Positions 1 through 6,566 of a stretch of DNA of 8,973 nt are shown here, in pieces. Source of the DNA: JAQUYS01 sp964430665. GTDB lineage: Archaea; Nanobdellota; Nanobdellia; Woesearchaeales; SKGA01. Below the pieces are notes generated by a model that had not been told where the DNA came from, searched no databases, and saw only the letters and a list, made by a program, of their open reading frames with translations. The stretch spans positions 1 to 8,973 of the forward strand of contig CAYSFC010000030.1 of NCBI GenBank assembly GCA_964430665.1. Reading direction: 5' to 3'. A program made the translations under genes and the position numbers. Each line of letters starts with the position of its first letter. Within the stretch, counting starts at the first letter, position 1.

Positions 1-1286
1 CCACCTGCTGAATCTCCTTCTACAATAAAAATCTCACATTTGGATGGATCTTTTTCAGAACAATCAGTTAATTTTCCTGGGAGAGAACTACTTTCTAAAA
101 TTGATTTTCTTCTTGTTAATTCTCTTGCTTTTCTTGCAGCATCTCTTGCTTTAGCTGCTAAAACGCATTTTTCAACTATTGCTTTTCCGATTTTTGGATT
201 TTCTTCTAAAAATGTTGCAAGACCTTGTGAAACTATTGAATCAACTAATCCTTTAACTTCGGAATTTCCTAATTTTGCTTTTGTTTGACCTTCAAATTGA
301 GGTTCTGGAATTTTTACAGATATTACTACAACTAATCCTTCTCGAACATCATCAGAAGAAAGTTTCATTTGTTGTTTATCTGGCAAATTTTCTGAAACGT
401 AATGATTCATAACTCTTGTTAGAGCTGTTTTTAAACCTGAAACATGAGTTCCACCTTCAACAGTGTTTATGTTATTTACGAAAGAAAGTAATGTTTCGTT
501 GTATGAATTTGTGTATTGAAGTGAAATTTCTAAACTCACTCCTTCTTTTTCTTTTTCAAAATAAATTGGTTCGTGAATTGGAACAATTCCTTCGCTTAAA
601 TATTCAACAAAACTTTTTATTCCACCTTCATAATAAAATTCTTTATCTTCAACATTTGGTTTTCTGTCGTCTTTGAAAATTATTCTTATTCCTTTATTTA
701 AAAAAGCTAATTCTCTAAATCTTTTTGATAAAACTTCTGGACTAAAATTTATTGTTTCTTGAAAAATTTCAGGATCTGGATAGAAAGTTATTTTTGTACC
801 TCTTGAAGTTGTTTCGCCTAAGACTTCAACTTGAGTTACTGGGCTTCCTCGTTCATATGTTTGAGAATATATTTTACCATTTCGTTTTATTTCGGCAACT
901 AATTTTGTTGAAAGCGCGTTAACACACGAAACACCAACACCATGTAATCCTCCAGAAACTTTATATGAATCTTTGTCGAATTTTCCACCCGCGTGTAATT
1001 TTGTCATTGCAACTTCAAGTGCAGAAATTCCAAATTGAGTATGCATTTCTGTTGGAATTCCTCGTCCATCATCTTCTGTAGTTATACTTCCGTCTTGATT
1101 TAATGTTACAATTATGTTTGAACAATGACCTGCCATTGCTTCATCTATTGAATTGTCTACTACTTCGTAAACTAAGTGATGTAAACCTCTTGGTCCTGTT
1201 GAACCAATATACATACCTGGACGCTTTCTTACAGCGTCTAAACCGCTAAGAACTGTGATGTTTTCTGCCTTATATTCGTTTGTCAT
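1..1286 (-). CDS. gyrB: DNA gyrase subunit B, N-terminal part (cut by left window edge)
   Basis: GyrB is the ATPase subunit of the type IIA topoisomerase that introduces negative supercoils together with GyrA. I translated 428 complete codons from ATG at 1286-1284. The GHKL ATPase fold is clear: EVVDNSIDEA with the Mg-binding Asn45, DDGRGIP at 72-78 and the ATP lid GGLHGVG at 112-118. The transducer domain carries the QTK loop at 334-336, whose Lys contacts ATP phosphate. The TOPRIM motif EGDSAG begins at 423, and the window ends inside the next Gly codon. About 200 residues (rest of TOPRIM and the tail) should lie beyond the edge, taking about 640 residues as the usual size of a short GyrB. 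The start is supported by an AGGTG ribosome site 5 nt upstream. It is transcribed divergently from the HIT gene. No frameshift or missing catalytic residue is visible. GyrB rather than ParE/TopoVI-B is favoured by the overall sequence, but gyrA is not in view. Confidence 0.96.
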   Translation of the reverse strand, partial: MTNEYKAENITVLSGLDAVRKRPGMYIGSTGPRGLHHLVYEVVDNSIDEAMAGHCSNIIVTLNQDGSITTEDDGRGIPTEMHTQFGISALEVAMTKLHAGGKFDKDSYKVSGGLHGVGVSCVNALSTKLVAEIKRNGKIYSQTYERGSPVTQVEVLGETTSRGTKITFYPDPEIFQETINFSPEVLSKRFRELAFLNKGIRIIFKDDRKPNVEDKEFYYEGGIKSFVEYLSEGIVPIHEPIYFEKEKEGVSLEISLQYTNSYNETLLSFVNNINTVEGGTHVSGLKTALTRVMNHYVSENLPDKQQMKLSSDDVREGLVVVISVKIPEPQFEGQTKAKLGNSEVKGLVDSIVSQGLATFLEENPKIGKAIVEKCVLAAKARDAARKARELTRRKSILESSSLPGKLTDCSEKDPSKCEIFIVEGDSAG

Positions 1287-1291
1287 TTGAG

Positions 1292-1296
1292 CACCT
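1292..1296 (-). promoter_or_regulatory. Ribosome binding site of gyrB
   Basis: AGGTG on the minus strand, 5 nt before the ATG at 1286. It matches the GGTG-type core complementary to the 3' end of archaeal 16S rRNA and fixes the gyrB start. The same AGGTG/GGTGA type recurs before the second HIT gene, permease A and the Ig-like gene. Confidence 0.7.
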
Positions 1297-1358
1297 TTTC
1301 GACACTAGTTTTATCATTATTTATTAAAATTTTTTGATAATAAATGAAACAAATCACC

Positions 1359-1367
1359 ATATATAAA
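1359..1367 (-). promoter_or_regulatory. Putative TATA box of gyrB
   Basis: TTTATATAT on the minus strand fits the archaeal TATA consensus. A start about 26 bp downstream would fall near 1337, giving a leader of about 50 nt. That agrees with gyrB having a ribosome binding site rather than being leaderless. No transcript data are available, so this is inference from sequence. Confidence 0.5.
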
Positions 1368-1379
1368 CGTTGCGGGAAG

Positions 1380-1396
1380 AAGTCTGTAAAAGACTT
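1380..1396. repeat. Perfect 6-bp dyad between divergent promoters
   Basis: AAGTCT-GTAAA-AGACTT is a perfect inverted repeat with a 5-nt centre. It lies 12 bp from the gyrB TATA-like box and 26 bp from the HIT TATA-like box. Its place suggests an operator or a small hairpin, but a 6-bp dyad in AT-rich DNA can arise by chance. Confidence 0.4.
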
Positions 1397-1402
1397 AAAT
1401 AT

Positions 1403-1416
1403 GGCTTAAATGAGCC
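1403..1416. repeat. Short dyad abutting the HIT TATA box
   Basis: GGCT-TAAATG-AGCC is a 4-bp inverted repeat that extends to 6 bp if one T-G mismatch is allowed. It lies directly upstream of the AT-rich stretch holding the HIT TATA box, where the BRE element or a regulator would sit. Its left half overlaps a CTTAAAT (1405-1411) that repeats a CTTAAAT at 1394-1400, 11 bp away, about one helical turn. Function is unproven. Confidence 0.3.
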
Positions 1417-1422
1417 TATATA

Positions 1423-1430
1423 TTTATAAA
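1423..1430 (+). promoter_or_regulatory. Putative TATA box of the HIT operon
   Basis: TTTATAAA is centred about 26 bp upstream of the ATG at 1453, exactly the usual archaeal TATA-to-start spacing. No Shine-Dalgarno-like sequence precedes that ATG. Together these suggest a leaderless transcript starting at or next to the start codon. Confidence 0.55.
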
Positions 1431-1452
1431 TGGAAAGCTCTAAATTAGATAA

Positions 1453-2418
1453 ATGGTGACTGAAGAAGAGCTTCAAAATATGTCTCCTGAAGAGATTGCT
1501 GAACTGCAAAAAAGTAATTGTATATTTTGTAAAATAATTGCTGGAGAAATTCCTTCGAATAAAATTTATGAAGATGATAAAATATTAGCAATCTTAGATA
1601 TAAATCCGGCTAAAAAGGGGCATGTTGTTGTTTTGCCAAAAGAACACTATCCTATTTTGCCTTTAGTTCCACCTGATACTTTTAAACACATGTTTGTTTC
1701 TATTAAAAAAATATTAAAAGGTTTAAAAAAGGTTACACTTTCAGATAGTGCAACAATATTTATTGCAAATGGTGCAGTTGCAGGGCAACAATCACCTCAT
1801 TTTATGTTCCATATAATTCCTAGAGAAAAAGGAGATGGTTTGAATTTCAAAATGCCTTCGAAGGCAGAATTTTTGGATGAACAAAAAAGTATTGAAAGTT
1901 CTTTGAAAAATAATTTAACCATCATGATGCAAAACCATCTTAAGAGAGAAGGAGTTGGATCTTCAAATTATGGACAGAGTATGAGTGCGGAAGAAAAAAA
2001 GGAAAAGATAACACAAATACTTGAAGCTAATCCTGAAGTTAGAGAATTATTATCAAAAGATGTTGAGGGATTTAAAAGTTTGATCTCTCAAAATGAAGAA
2101 CTTAAAAATTTATTTATGGGAGTTGATTTAGAAGCATTATCTAAAACTCTTGAGAAAATAACGAAAGTTGATTCTAAGGAAGAAAAAAAACCTGAAGTTT
2201 TTCTGGGAGAAGATCCTTTAGGTCAAAGAGACAAAGTTTTTGAATATTTTGAAAAAAAACCTAAGGCAAAAGAATTGTTGATGGATGATTTGGAAAAATT
2301 TAAAGAACTACTTTCTGGAAGAGAAGATGTTCAAGAAATTTTTAAAGAAGTTAATTTAGATAAGTTATCTGAGAAATTGATTCAAAGTAGAAAGTTGAAG
2401 GGTGAGACTGATGACTGA
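1453..2418 (+). CDS. HIT-domain protein with altered triad and duplicated C-terminal module
   Basis: HIT proteins bind nucleotides and hydrolyse or transfer nucleoside phosphates. This 321-residue protein has a short acidic N-terminus and then CIFCKI with Cys23 and Cys26, the CxxC that binds zinc in many HIT proteins. GHVVVLPKEH (56-65) is the typical HIT core strand. The signature reads HFMFHIIPR (116-124), so the first and third His (116, 120) are kept but the middle His, the catalytic nucleophile, is Met118. GQQ before it and the GDG after it are conserved. Residues 184-236 and 260-312 are two copies of one helical module, aligning without gaps at an offset of 76 residues with about 19 identities. 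The tail roughly doubles the usual size of a HIT protein (about 110-150 residues). The start sits about 26 bp after a TATA-like box with no ribosome site, suggesting leaderless translation. It overlaps the next gene by 8 nt. The fold is confident; enzymatic activity is doubtful. Confidence 0.9.
   Translation: MVTEEELQNMSPEEIAELQKSNCIFCKIIAGEIPSNKIYEDDKILAILDINPAKKGHVVVLPKEHYPILPLVPPDTFKHMFVSIKKILKGLKKVTLSDSATIFIANGAVAGQQSPHFMFHIIPREKGDGLNFKMPSKAEFLDEQKSIESSLKNNLTIMMQNHLKREGVGSSNYGQSMSAEEKKEKITQILEANPEVRELLSKDVEGFKSLISQNEELKNLFMGVDLEALSKTLEKITKVDSKEEKKPEVFLGEDPLGQRDKVFEYFEKKPKAKELLMDDLEKFKELLSGREDVQEIFKEVNLDKLSEKLIQSRKLKGETDD
2400..2405 (+). promoter_or_regulatory. Ribosome binding site deciding the start of the second HIT-like gene
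   Basis: GGGTGA lies 5 nt before the ATG at 2411. It makes that ATG the better start than the in-frame GTG at 2402, which lies inside this very motif. The site lies within the end of the upstream coding region, so translation of the two genes is probably coupled. Confidence 0.7.
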
Positions 2419-2893
2419 ATTATATAAAGACCCTTTAGTTAGAATAACTACTAGTGAAGAACCTTGTACAAAAGGAGATATTGATATATTTCCTGTTGAA
2501 GAAAAAATTAAGATTGAAGAATTGAGTGATGATACAATAAAACATTTATTTTTTTCAGGTTCTTATGCTGCAACAGCTCTTTTTGAATTGTTGGGTGCGC
2601 ACGGAACAAATATAATTTTATCTGATTTGGATTCTAAACCAAAGATGGAAATTGTTGCAAGAAAGGAAAATGATGGATTAAATTTTCAATGGAATCCTAC
2701 TAAAGGAGATCCAGGTCAATTAAAAGATTTGGCGAAACAAATTAAAGATCAAATAGATATGGATGATTGGAAGGAAAAAAATCCTGATAGTTCTTCAACA
2801 CCTAAACAAGTTGAGAAAAAAGAAACTGTACTTCGTGAAGAAGAAGGTAAAACAAATTATTTGTTAAAAAGTTTAGAAAGAAGACCTTGGTAA
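2411..2893 (+). CDS. Degenerate HIT-like paralog lacking the histidine triad
   Basis: This 160-residue protein has no catalytic motif of its own but aligns with the preceding HIT protein. From Tyr5 to about residue 70 the alignment is ungapped at an offset of 34 residues: KGDIDIFP matches KGHVVVLP, and DTIKHLFFS matches DTFKHMFVS. A 6-residue deletion follows, then MEIVARKENDGLNF (79-92) matches FHIIPREKGDGLNF. At the triad positions His116, Met118 and His120 it has Lys76, Lys78 and Glu80. The CxxC region is absent and the aligned core histidines are Asp23 and Glu31. The tail after 100 is charged and probably flexible, ending in a basic RRPW. The start at ATG 2411 is chosen from the GGGTGA site; it overlaps the HIT stop by 8 nt. 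HIT domains dimerise, so a heterodimer with its neighbour is a natural inference. It could instead be an independent binding or regulatory protein. Confidence 0.8.
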   Translation: MTELYKDPLVRITTSEEPCTKGDIDIFPVEEKIKIEELSDDTIKHLFFSGSYAATALFELLGAHGTNIILSDLDSKPKMEIVARKENDGLNFQWNPTKGDPGQLKDLAKQIKDQIDMDDWKEKNPDSSSTPKQVEKKETVLREEEGKTNYLLKSLERRPW

Positions 2894-2906
2894 AGTTGAA
2901 CTTTAC
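2890..2906. repeat. Hairpin across the stop codon between convergent genes
   Basis: GTAAAGT-TGA-ACTTTAC is a perfect 7-bp inverted repeat with a 3-nt loop. It contains the TAA stop of the second HIT-like gene (2891-2893) and lies in the gap before the convergent permease stop at 2914. It could form a hairpin at the 3' end of either transcript. There is no long T-run after it, so calling it a terminator would be a guess. Confidence 0.45.
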
Positions 2907-2913
2907 GTAATAT

Positions 2914-4137
2914 TTATTCGTCTCTTAGTGTTTCTACTGCAGGTAATTTTGATGCAGATCTAGCTGGTAAAGACCCAACTGTAGATCCAAGTATGAATGC
3001 AAATAATAAAGATCCTATTATCAGAGGCCAAGAAATATAAGCTACCAAAAATGATTTTCCTAATGCAGCAGTACTTATTATTTCTACAGATTTTGCTAAT
3101 ATGATGCCACATATAACTCCTATTGTTCCTCCAACAAGACCTAGAAGACCAGATTCGATTAAGAAAAGTAAAAATATGTTTGAATTTTTTGCACCTATTG
3201 CTTTCATTATACCTATTTCTTTATGTCTTTCTAAAACAGAAGTATACATTGTGTTTGCAATACCTACACTTCCTACGAAAAGACTAACTAATGCTATTCC
3301 TATGAAGACTGCTTGAACTACGTTTAAAACTGTATCGAATGATTCTAAAAGATCTTCAGGAGTATCTACAACAAAATCTTCTTTTCCCACTTTAACATCT
3401 CTGTGTCTCGCTAATGCACGAGTAATTTCATTTGCAACTAAACTTATATCTTTTGTATCAACTACTTGTACGACTATGGCATCAACTCTTTCTTCTATTT
3501 GAAATATTTCTCTAAAAGCTTTTTCTGGAATAAGAATCATTTTATCATCTTCAGAAGATCCAATAGGTCCATGAATTCCTACTACTGAGAATTTTTTATC
3601 ATTGATAACTATTCTATCTTGAACACCTATATTTCTTCCATCAAATAAACCTCTTGTATTGAAATAGTAACCTATTGTTGCTGATTGGCCATCTCCAGAA
3701 CTTAAACTTCTTCCATCAATGTAAGTTAACCCCATTATTGAATCTAATAAGTCTAATCTTTTTGGATCAGAGGGAACTGAAACAACTAAATAATATTTTG
3801 TTGTTCCTTGAAATTCAATTTTTCCACTAGTCATAGTGTAATATGTTATTGCTTTTACTCCTTGAACAGATTCTAAAAATTCTGTATCTGAAATTGTTAA
3901 CTCATTTGTTAAATCTCCACCCATAGAAAACCCAAAAGAATTTTTTGGTTGGATAAAAATTTTGTCACTTCCTATGGATTCAAATTGTTTATCTATTTCA
4001 TCACGTAATCCTTGTCCTAAAGAAATTAAAGAAATAACTGCAGCGATACCTATAACTATTCCTAACATAGTTAGCCAAGAGCGAAGCTTTCTTCGCTTGA
4101 GTGAGCGAAATGCTATTTTTAAATATTCTCCAAACAT
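2914..4137 (-). CDS. ABC transporter permease B, FtsX/MacB type
   Basis: A 407-residue membrane subunit of an ABC exporter of the MacB/LolC/FtsX class. It has a basic N-terminus (RSLKRRKLRSW) and TM1 at about 21-43. A large extracytoplasmic MacB-type domain (about 45-265) follows. Three more helices lie at about 270-298, 321-350 and 368-391, the usual four-helix layout. The coupling region ERHKEIGIMKAIGAKNS (303-319) is the family's signature contact with the ATPase, and PARSASKLPAVETLR is the typical C-terminal segment. It starts 1 nt after the TAA of permease A (TAAAATG), so translation is probably coupled; only a weak AGGA precedes the start. It is homologous to permease A along its length, which suggests a tandem duplication and a heterodimeric channel. 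The exported substrate cannot be told from sequence. It is the last gene of the operon. Confidence 0.92.
   Translation of the reverse strand: MFGEYLKIAFRSLKRRKLRSWLTMLGIVIGIAAVISLISLGQGLRDEIDKQFESIGSDKIFIQPKNSFGFSMGGDLTNELTISDTEFLESVQGVKAITYYTMTSGKIEFQGTTKYYLVVSVPSDPKRLDLLDSIMGLTYIDGRSLSSGDGQSATIGYYFNTRGLFDGRNIGVQDRIVINDKKFSVVGIHGPIGSSEDDKMILIPEKAFREIFQIEERVDAIVVQVVDTKDISLVANEITRALARHRDVKVGKEDFVVDTPEDLLESFDTVLNVVQAVFIGIALVSLFVGSVGIANTMYTSVLERHKEIGIMKAIGAKNSNIFLLFLIESGLLGLVGGTIGVICGIILAKSVEIISTAALGKSFLVAYISWPLIIGSLLFAFILGSTVGSLPARSASKLPAVETLRDE
3181..3220 (-). repeat. 40-nt identical segment shared by the two permease genes (copy in B)
   Basis: This stretch is identical base for base to 4403-4442 in permease A and encodes EIGIMKAIGAKNS. 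A second shared identical stretch of 19 nt lies at 3135-3153 (matching 4357-4375). They are traces of permease duplication. Confidence 0.9.
4081..4096. repeat. Small GC-richer inverted repeat inside the start of permease B
   Basis: GCGAAG-CTTT-CTTCGC is a perfect 6-bp stem with a 4-nt loop, 41-56 nt after the start of permease B. It stands out from its AT-rich surroundings. It lies where the codons spell RRKLR, the basic patch before TM1, so codon constraints alone may explain it. A role in pacing translation at the operon's last cistron is only a possibility. Confidence 0.35.
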
Positions 4138-4138
4138 T

Positions 4139-5356
4139 TTAATTCCTGAATGTATCGACTATTTTCATTTTGGATGCGGATTTCGCAGGAAGTGTTCCTG
4201 AAAGTGCACCTACTAAAAATGCGAATAAAAGTGCTCCAATAACCAAAGGTATCGGAACTGATGCTTTTAATATTGACTCTCCAAAATATTGTGCGGCGCC
4301 GAATTCCACACCTTTACTTATTACTATTCCAAAAAATAAACCTAATACTCCTCCTGCAAGACCTAGAAGACCAGACTCTATTAGAAATAAAGATAATACT
4401 TCTGAATTTTTTGCACCTATTGCTTTCATTATACCTATTTCTCTACGTCTTTCTAATACTGCTGTATACATAGTATTTGCAATACCTATACCTCCAACTA
4501 GAAGGCTTATTGCAGCAATTCCTACTAGTAGAACTTGAACTGTTAGAAGTATACTATTTAAAGTATCTAAAGTTTCTTGTGCTGTTGAAATTTTAAAATC
4601 TTCTTCACCCATTTTCTGATTTCTATCTTTTCTCATTGTTCTTTCAATTGACTCTTTTATTAAATTTATATCTTCGCCTTCGTGAGCTATTGCTACAATT
4701 ATATCGTAATCTTCTTCTCCTTTATTGAATAATTCTTCTAGTGCTTTTTTTGGAAGTAATGCTGCACCATCAACCATAAAATTTCCTTTCTTTTTTATTA
4801 TTCCTGAAACTTTAAATTCTCTTCCATTTAATTCTAATTTTTCTCCAACTCGGAAAGTATAATCTTCTCCATTTGCTATGTTGTCTCCTAAGAGAATTTT
4901 ATTTTCTGATGATATGTCAAAAAAAGAACCTTCTTCTAACTCTATGTTTAAATTATTTATGAGAACTTTTTCTTCGTCTGATTTATCCGGCATAGAAACC
5001 ACATAACCATAAATATCTATATCTCTTTTTTTGAATATTGCTTGTTCAATATAACGGGGGATGACATAGTCAATACCATTTATTTTTTTTATTAAATTTA
5101 CATCGTTTTTGGTTAGTTTTCCGTAAGCAGTTGTTCCTGGAGGACCATAACTAACACCTGCACCTTGAATGGTTACTGTGTTTACTCCCAAACCTGCAAA
5201 TTGATCGTTTATTGCATCAGTCATACCTTGGCCAAGAGAAATTAAAGCAACTACGGCAGCTATACCTGCAAATATACCTATTAATGTTAACCAACTTCTC
5301 ATTTTTCTTGAGAGGACATGATTAAATGCAATTCTAAATGCTTCAAATATATTCAC
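4139..5356 (-). CDS. ABC transporter permease A, FtsX/MacB type
   Basis: A 405-residue paralog of permease B with the same architecture. TM1 is at about 22-44, the extracytoplasmic MacB-type domain at about 46-265, and three C-terminal helices at about 268-296, 320-348 and 367-390. The coupling motif ERRREIGIMKAIGAKNS is at 302-318 and the end is PAKSASKMKIVDTFRN. The start is GTG at 5356-5354, chosen because a strong AAGGTGG lies 4 nt upstream and the residues MNIFEAFRIAFNHVLSRKMRSW then match permease B's N-terminus. It follows the Ig-like gene by 22 nt and precedes permease B by 1 nt, so the four genes probably form one transcript. In this family two permeases pair with two ATPases, and energy is passed mechanically to the outer domain. 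Here two different permeases and one ATPase gene suggest a LolCDE-like heterodimer. The substrate is unknown. Confidence 0.92.
   Translation of the reverse strand: MNIFEAFRIAFNHVLSRKMRSWLTLIGIFAGIAAVVALISLGQGMTDAINDQFAGLGVNTVTIQGAGVSYGPPGTTAYGKLTKNDVNLIKKINGIDYVIPRYIEQAIFKKRDIDIYGYVVSMPDKSDEEKVLINNLNIELEEGSFFDISSENKILLGDNIANGEDYTFRVGEKLELNGREFKVSGIIKKKGNFMVDGAALLPKKALEELFNKGEEDYDIIVAIAHEGEDINLIKESIERTMRKDRNQKMGEEDFKISTAQETLDTLNSILLTVQVLLVGIAAISLLVGGIGIANTMYTAVLERRREIGIMKAIGAKNSEVLSLFLIESGLLGLAGGVLGLFFGIVISKGVEFGAAQYFGESILKASVPIPLVIGALLFAFLVGALSGTLPAKSASKMKIVDTFRN
4403..4442 (-). repeat. 40-nt identical segment shared by the two permease genes (copy in A)
   Basis: Identical to 3181-3220 and flanked by diverged sequence on both sides. 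It covers thirteen codons of the EIGIMKAIGAKNS coupling motif, with every synonymous position the same. Confidence 0.9.
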
Positions 5357-5360
5357 AAAA

Positions 5361-5367
5361 CCACCTT
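5361..5367 (-). promoter_or_regulatory. Ribosome binding site deciding a GTG start for permease A
   Basis: AAGGTGG on the minus strand, 4 nt before GTG at 5356-5354. It is one of the strongest such motifs in the window and supports a GTG start there rather than a later ATG. Confidence 0.7.
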
Positions 5368-5378
5368 AAAAAATAAAA

Positions 5379-6566
5379 TTATTTGTGTTTATGATTTTTT
5401 TTACATCTATAAATATAGTAAATTAAACCAACTAACACAATTAATAATAAGAATACAAACCAACCTGAAACTCCTTTGGATTCATTTCCGTTAATTAATT
5501 TAACTGGAACTTCCATGTTTTCAGTATATAATTTATTGTTTTCATCTCTGAATGTTGCTTTGAGTTTTAGAATGAATTCTCTTTCGTTCGTTTTTATTTC
5601 AAAATCTGCTGTTCTGTAGTCATCTGAATCTAGATCTCCAACATAATATTCTTTTGAGGAATAACATTCATATGATGTTGAAGGTAATAGTTCTATGTCT
5701 AAGAATTTTAAATCATTTATTCCTTTATTTATTGATTTCAATCTTATGTCAACAAAATTTTCAGTTTTTTCATAACTATCATAGACTATTTTTAATTCGG
5801 GTGAAGAACTTATTATGATTCCTATAATGTCTGACTGTTCTCTTTGATTTCCTTCGTCGTCATAAAATGAAATTTGAACTGGAACTTTGTAATATCCTGG
5901 TGTGGCTGTTGGGTAAACACTTATTGGAAAATTTATTTGAGTTAATTCTCCTGGTTTTAAAATTCCAACTTGTTTTTCACTTACACTGTTTAAAGGAATT
6001 AAAGGGATGTTTTCGTCTGAACTCAAATCTAATTTTACAGCCAAGTCTCTGAAAACAATACTTGCTGAGTTTTTAACTGTTAAAGTTAATGTTCCTGATT
6101 CACCAGGGAAAATTTCTTCGGGAATTAGTTCAACTTTGTTTACTGCTAATTTTGCTTCTGAAGGTTTTACTTCGATTGAAAGTTCTTTTTCTCTCCATTG
6201 ATTTGAATCTTTGTCCAAAGTATATTTTATTTTAAGTTTATTTATTCCTACAACTGCGTTTGAATCAACTCTTAATTTAAAATCTGCAACATAACTTTGT
6301 TGAGATTTTAATATACCTATTTCTGCTTTAGAATTTTCTTCATTTATAATTGTGAATGGAAATGATTCTACTATTTCTAAATACGCGTTTGGCGCATCGT
6401 CATTTGCATTGTTCTCAAGTTGTATATAAACTGTTACATATTGTCCTGGTTGAGCAGGTAATGGCTCGTAACGACTGAGTGATGCTTGTAAATTTTCATC
6501 TACAGCTAGAGCTGTTGGAACGAAAACAATCAACATCAAACAAATAATTAAAAATATTTTTTTCAT
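5379..6566 (-). CDS. Membrane-anchored Ig-like (CARDB/COG1361-like) extracytoplasmic protein
   Basis: A 395-residue secreted protein anchored at its C-terminus. Residues 1-21 form a signal peptide (MKK start, hydrophobic core, ALA-V cleavage site). Three beta-rich Ig-like modules follow at about 27-133, 138-253 and 256-357. The middle one, with PGESGTLTLTVKNSAS and LKPGELTQINFPISV, is typical of CARDB/NEW3-type domains found in archaeal S-layer-like proteins. A single TM helix at about 368-386 is followed by a short basic tail (RCKKNHKHK), giving an outside N-terminus. The start overlaps the ATPase stop as ATGA (4 nt), with AGGTGA 4 nt upstream, so the two are translationally coupled. Its fixed place between ATPase and permeases suggests a partner of the transporter on the outer face, perhaps standing in for a MacA-type adaptor, or a substrate receptor. 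This role is inferred; the fold call is moderately sure. Confidence 0.85.
   Translation of the reverse strand: MKKIFLIICLMLIVFVPTALAVDENLQASLSRYEPLPAQPGQYVTVYIQLENNANDDAPNAYLEIVESFPFTIINEENSKAEIGILKSQQSYVADFKLRVDSNAVVGINKLKIKYTLDKDSNQWREKELSIEVKPSEAKLAVNKVELIPEEIFPGESGTLTLTVKNSASIVFRDLAVKLDLSSDENIPLIPLNSVSEKQVGILKPGELTQINFPISVYPTATPGYYKVPVQISFYDDEGNQREQSDIIGIIISSSPELKIVYDSYEKTENFVDIRLKSINKGINDLKFLDIELLPSTSYECYSSKEYYVGDLDSDDYRTADFEIKTNEREFILKLKATFRDENNKLYTENMEVPVKLINGNESKGVSGWFVFLLLIVLVGLIYYIYRCKKNHKHK

Noticed and set aside
40..676. Plus-strand open frames opposite gyrB
   Set aside because: They are antisense to clearly conserved GyrB coding sequence, and their translations are low-complexity Phe/Leu-rich with no recognisable features.
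1311..1340. TTATCA and TGATAA arms 18 nt apart upstream of gyrB
   Set aside because: Short AT-rich arms with wide spacing are expected by chance here, and no extended pairing supports an operator.
2402..2404. GTG at 2402 as the start of the second HIT-like gene
   Set aside because: It lies inside the GGGTGA ribosome site that serves ATG 2411, and homology to the HIT domain begins only after that ATG.
3101..4538. Plus-strand open frames opposite the permease genes
   Set aside because: Their similar Pro/Ile-rich products simply mirror the duplicated permease helices on the other strand. No promoter or ribosome site supports them.
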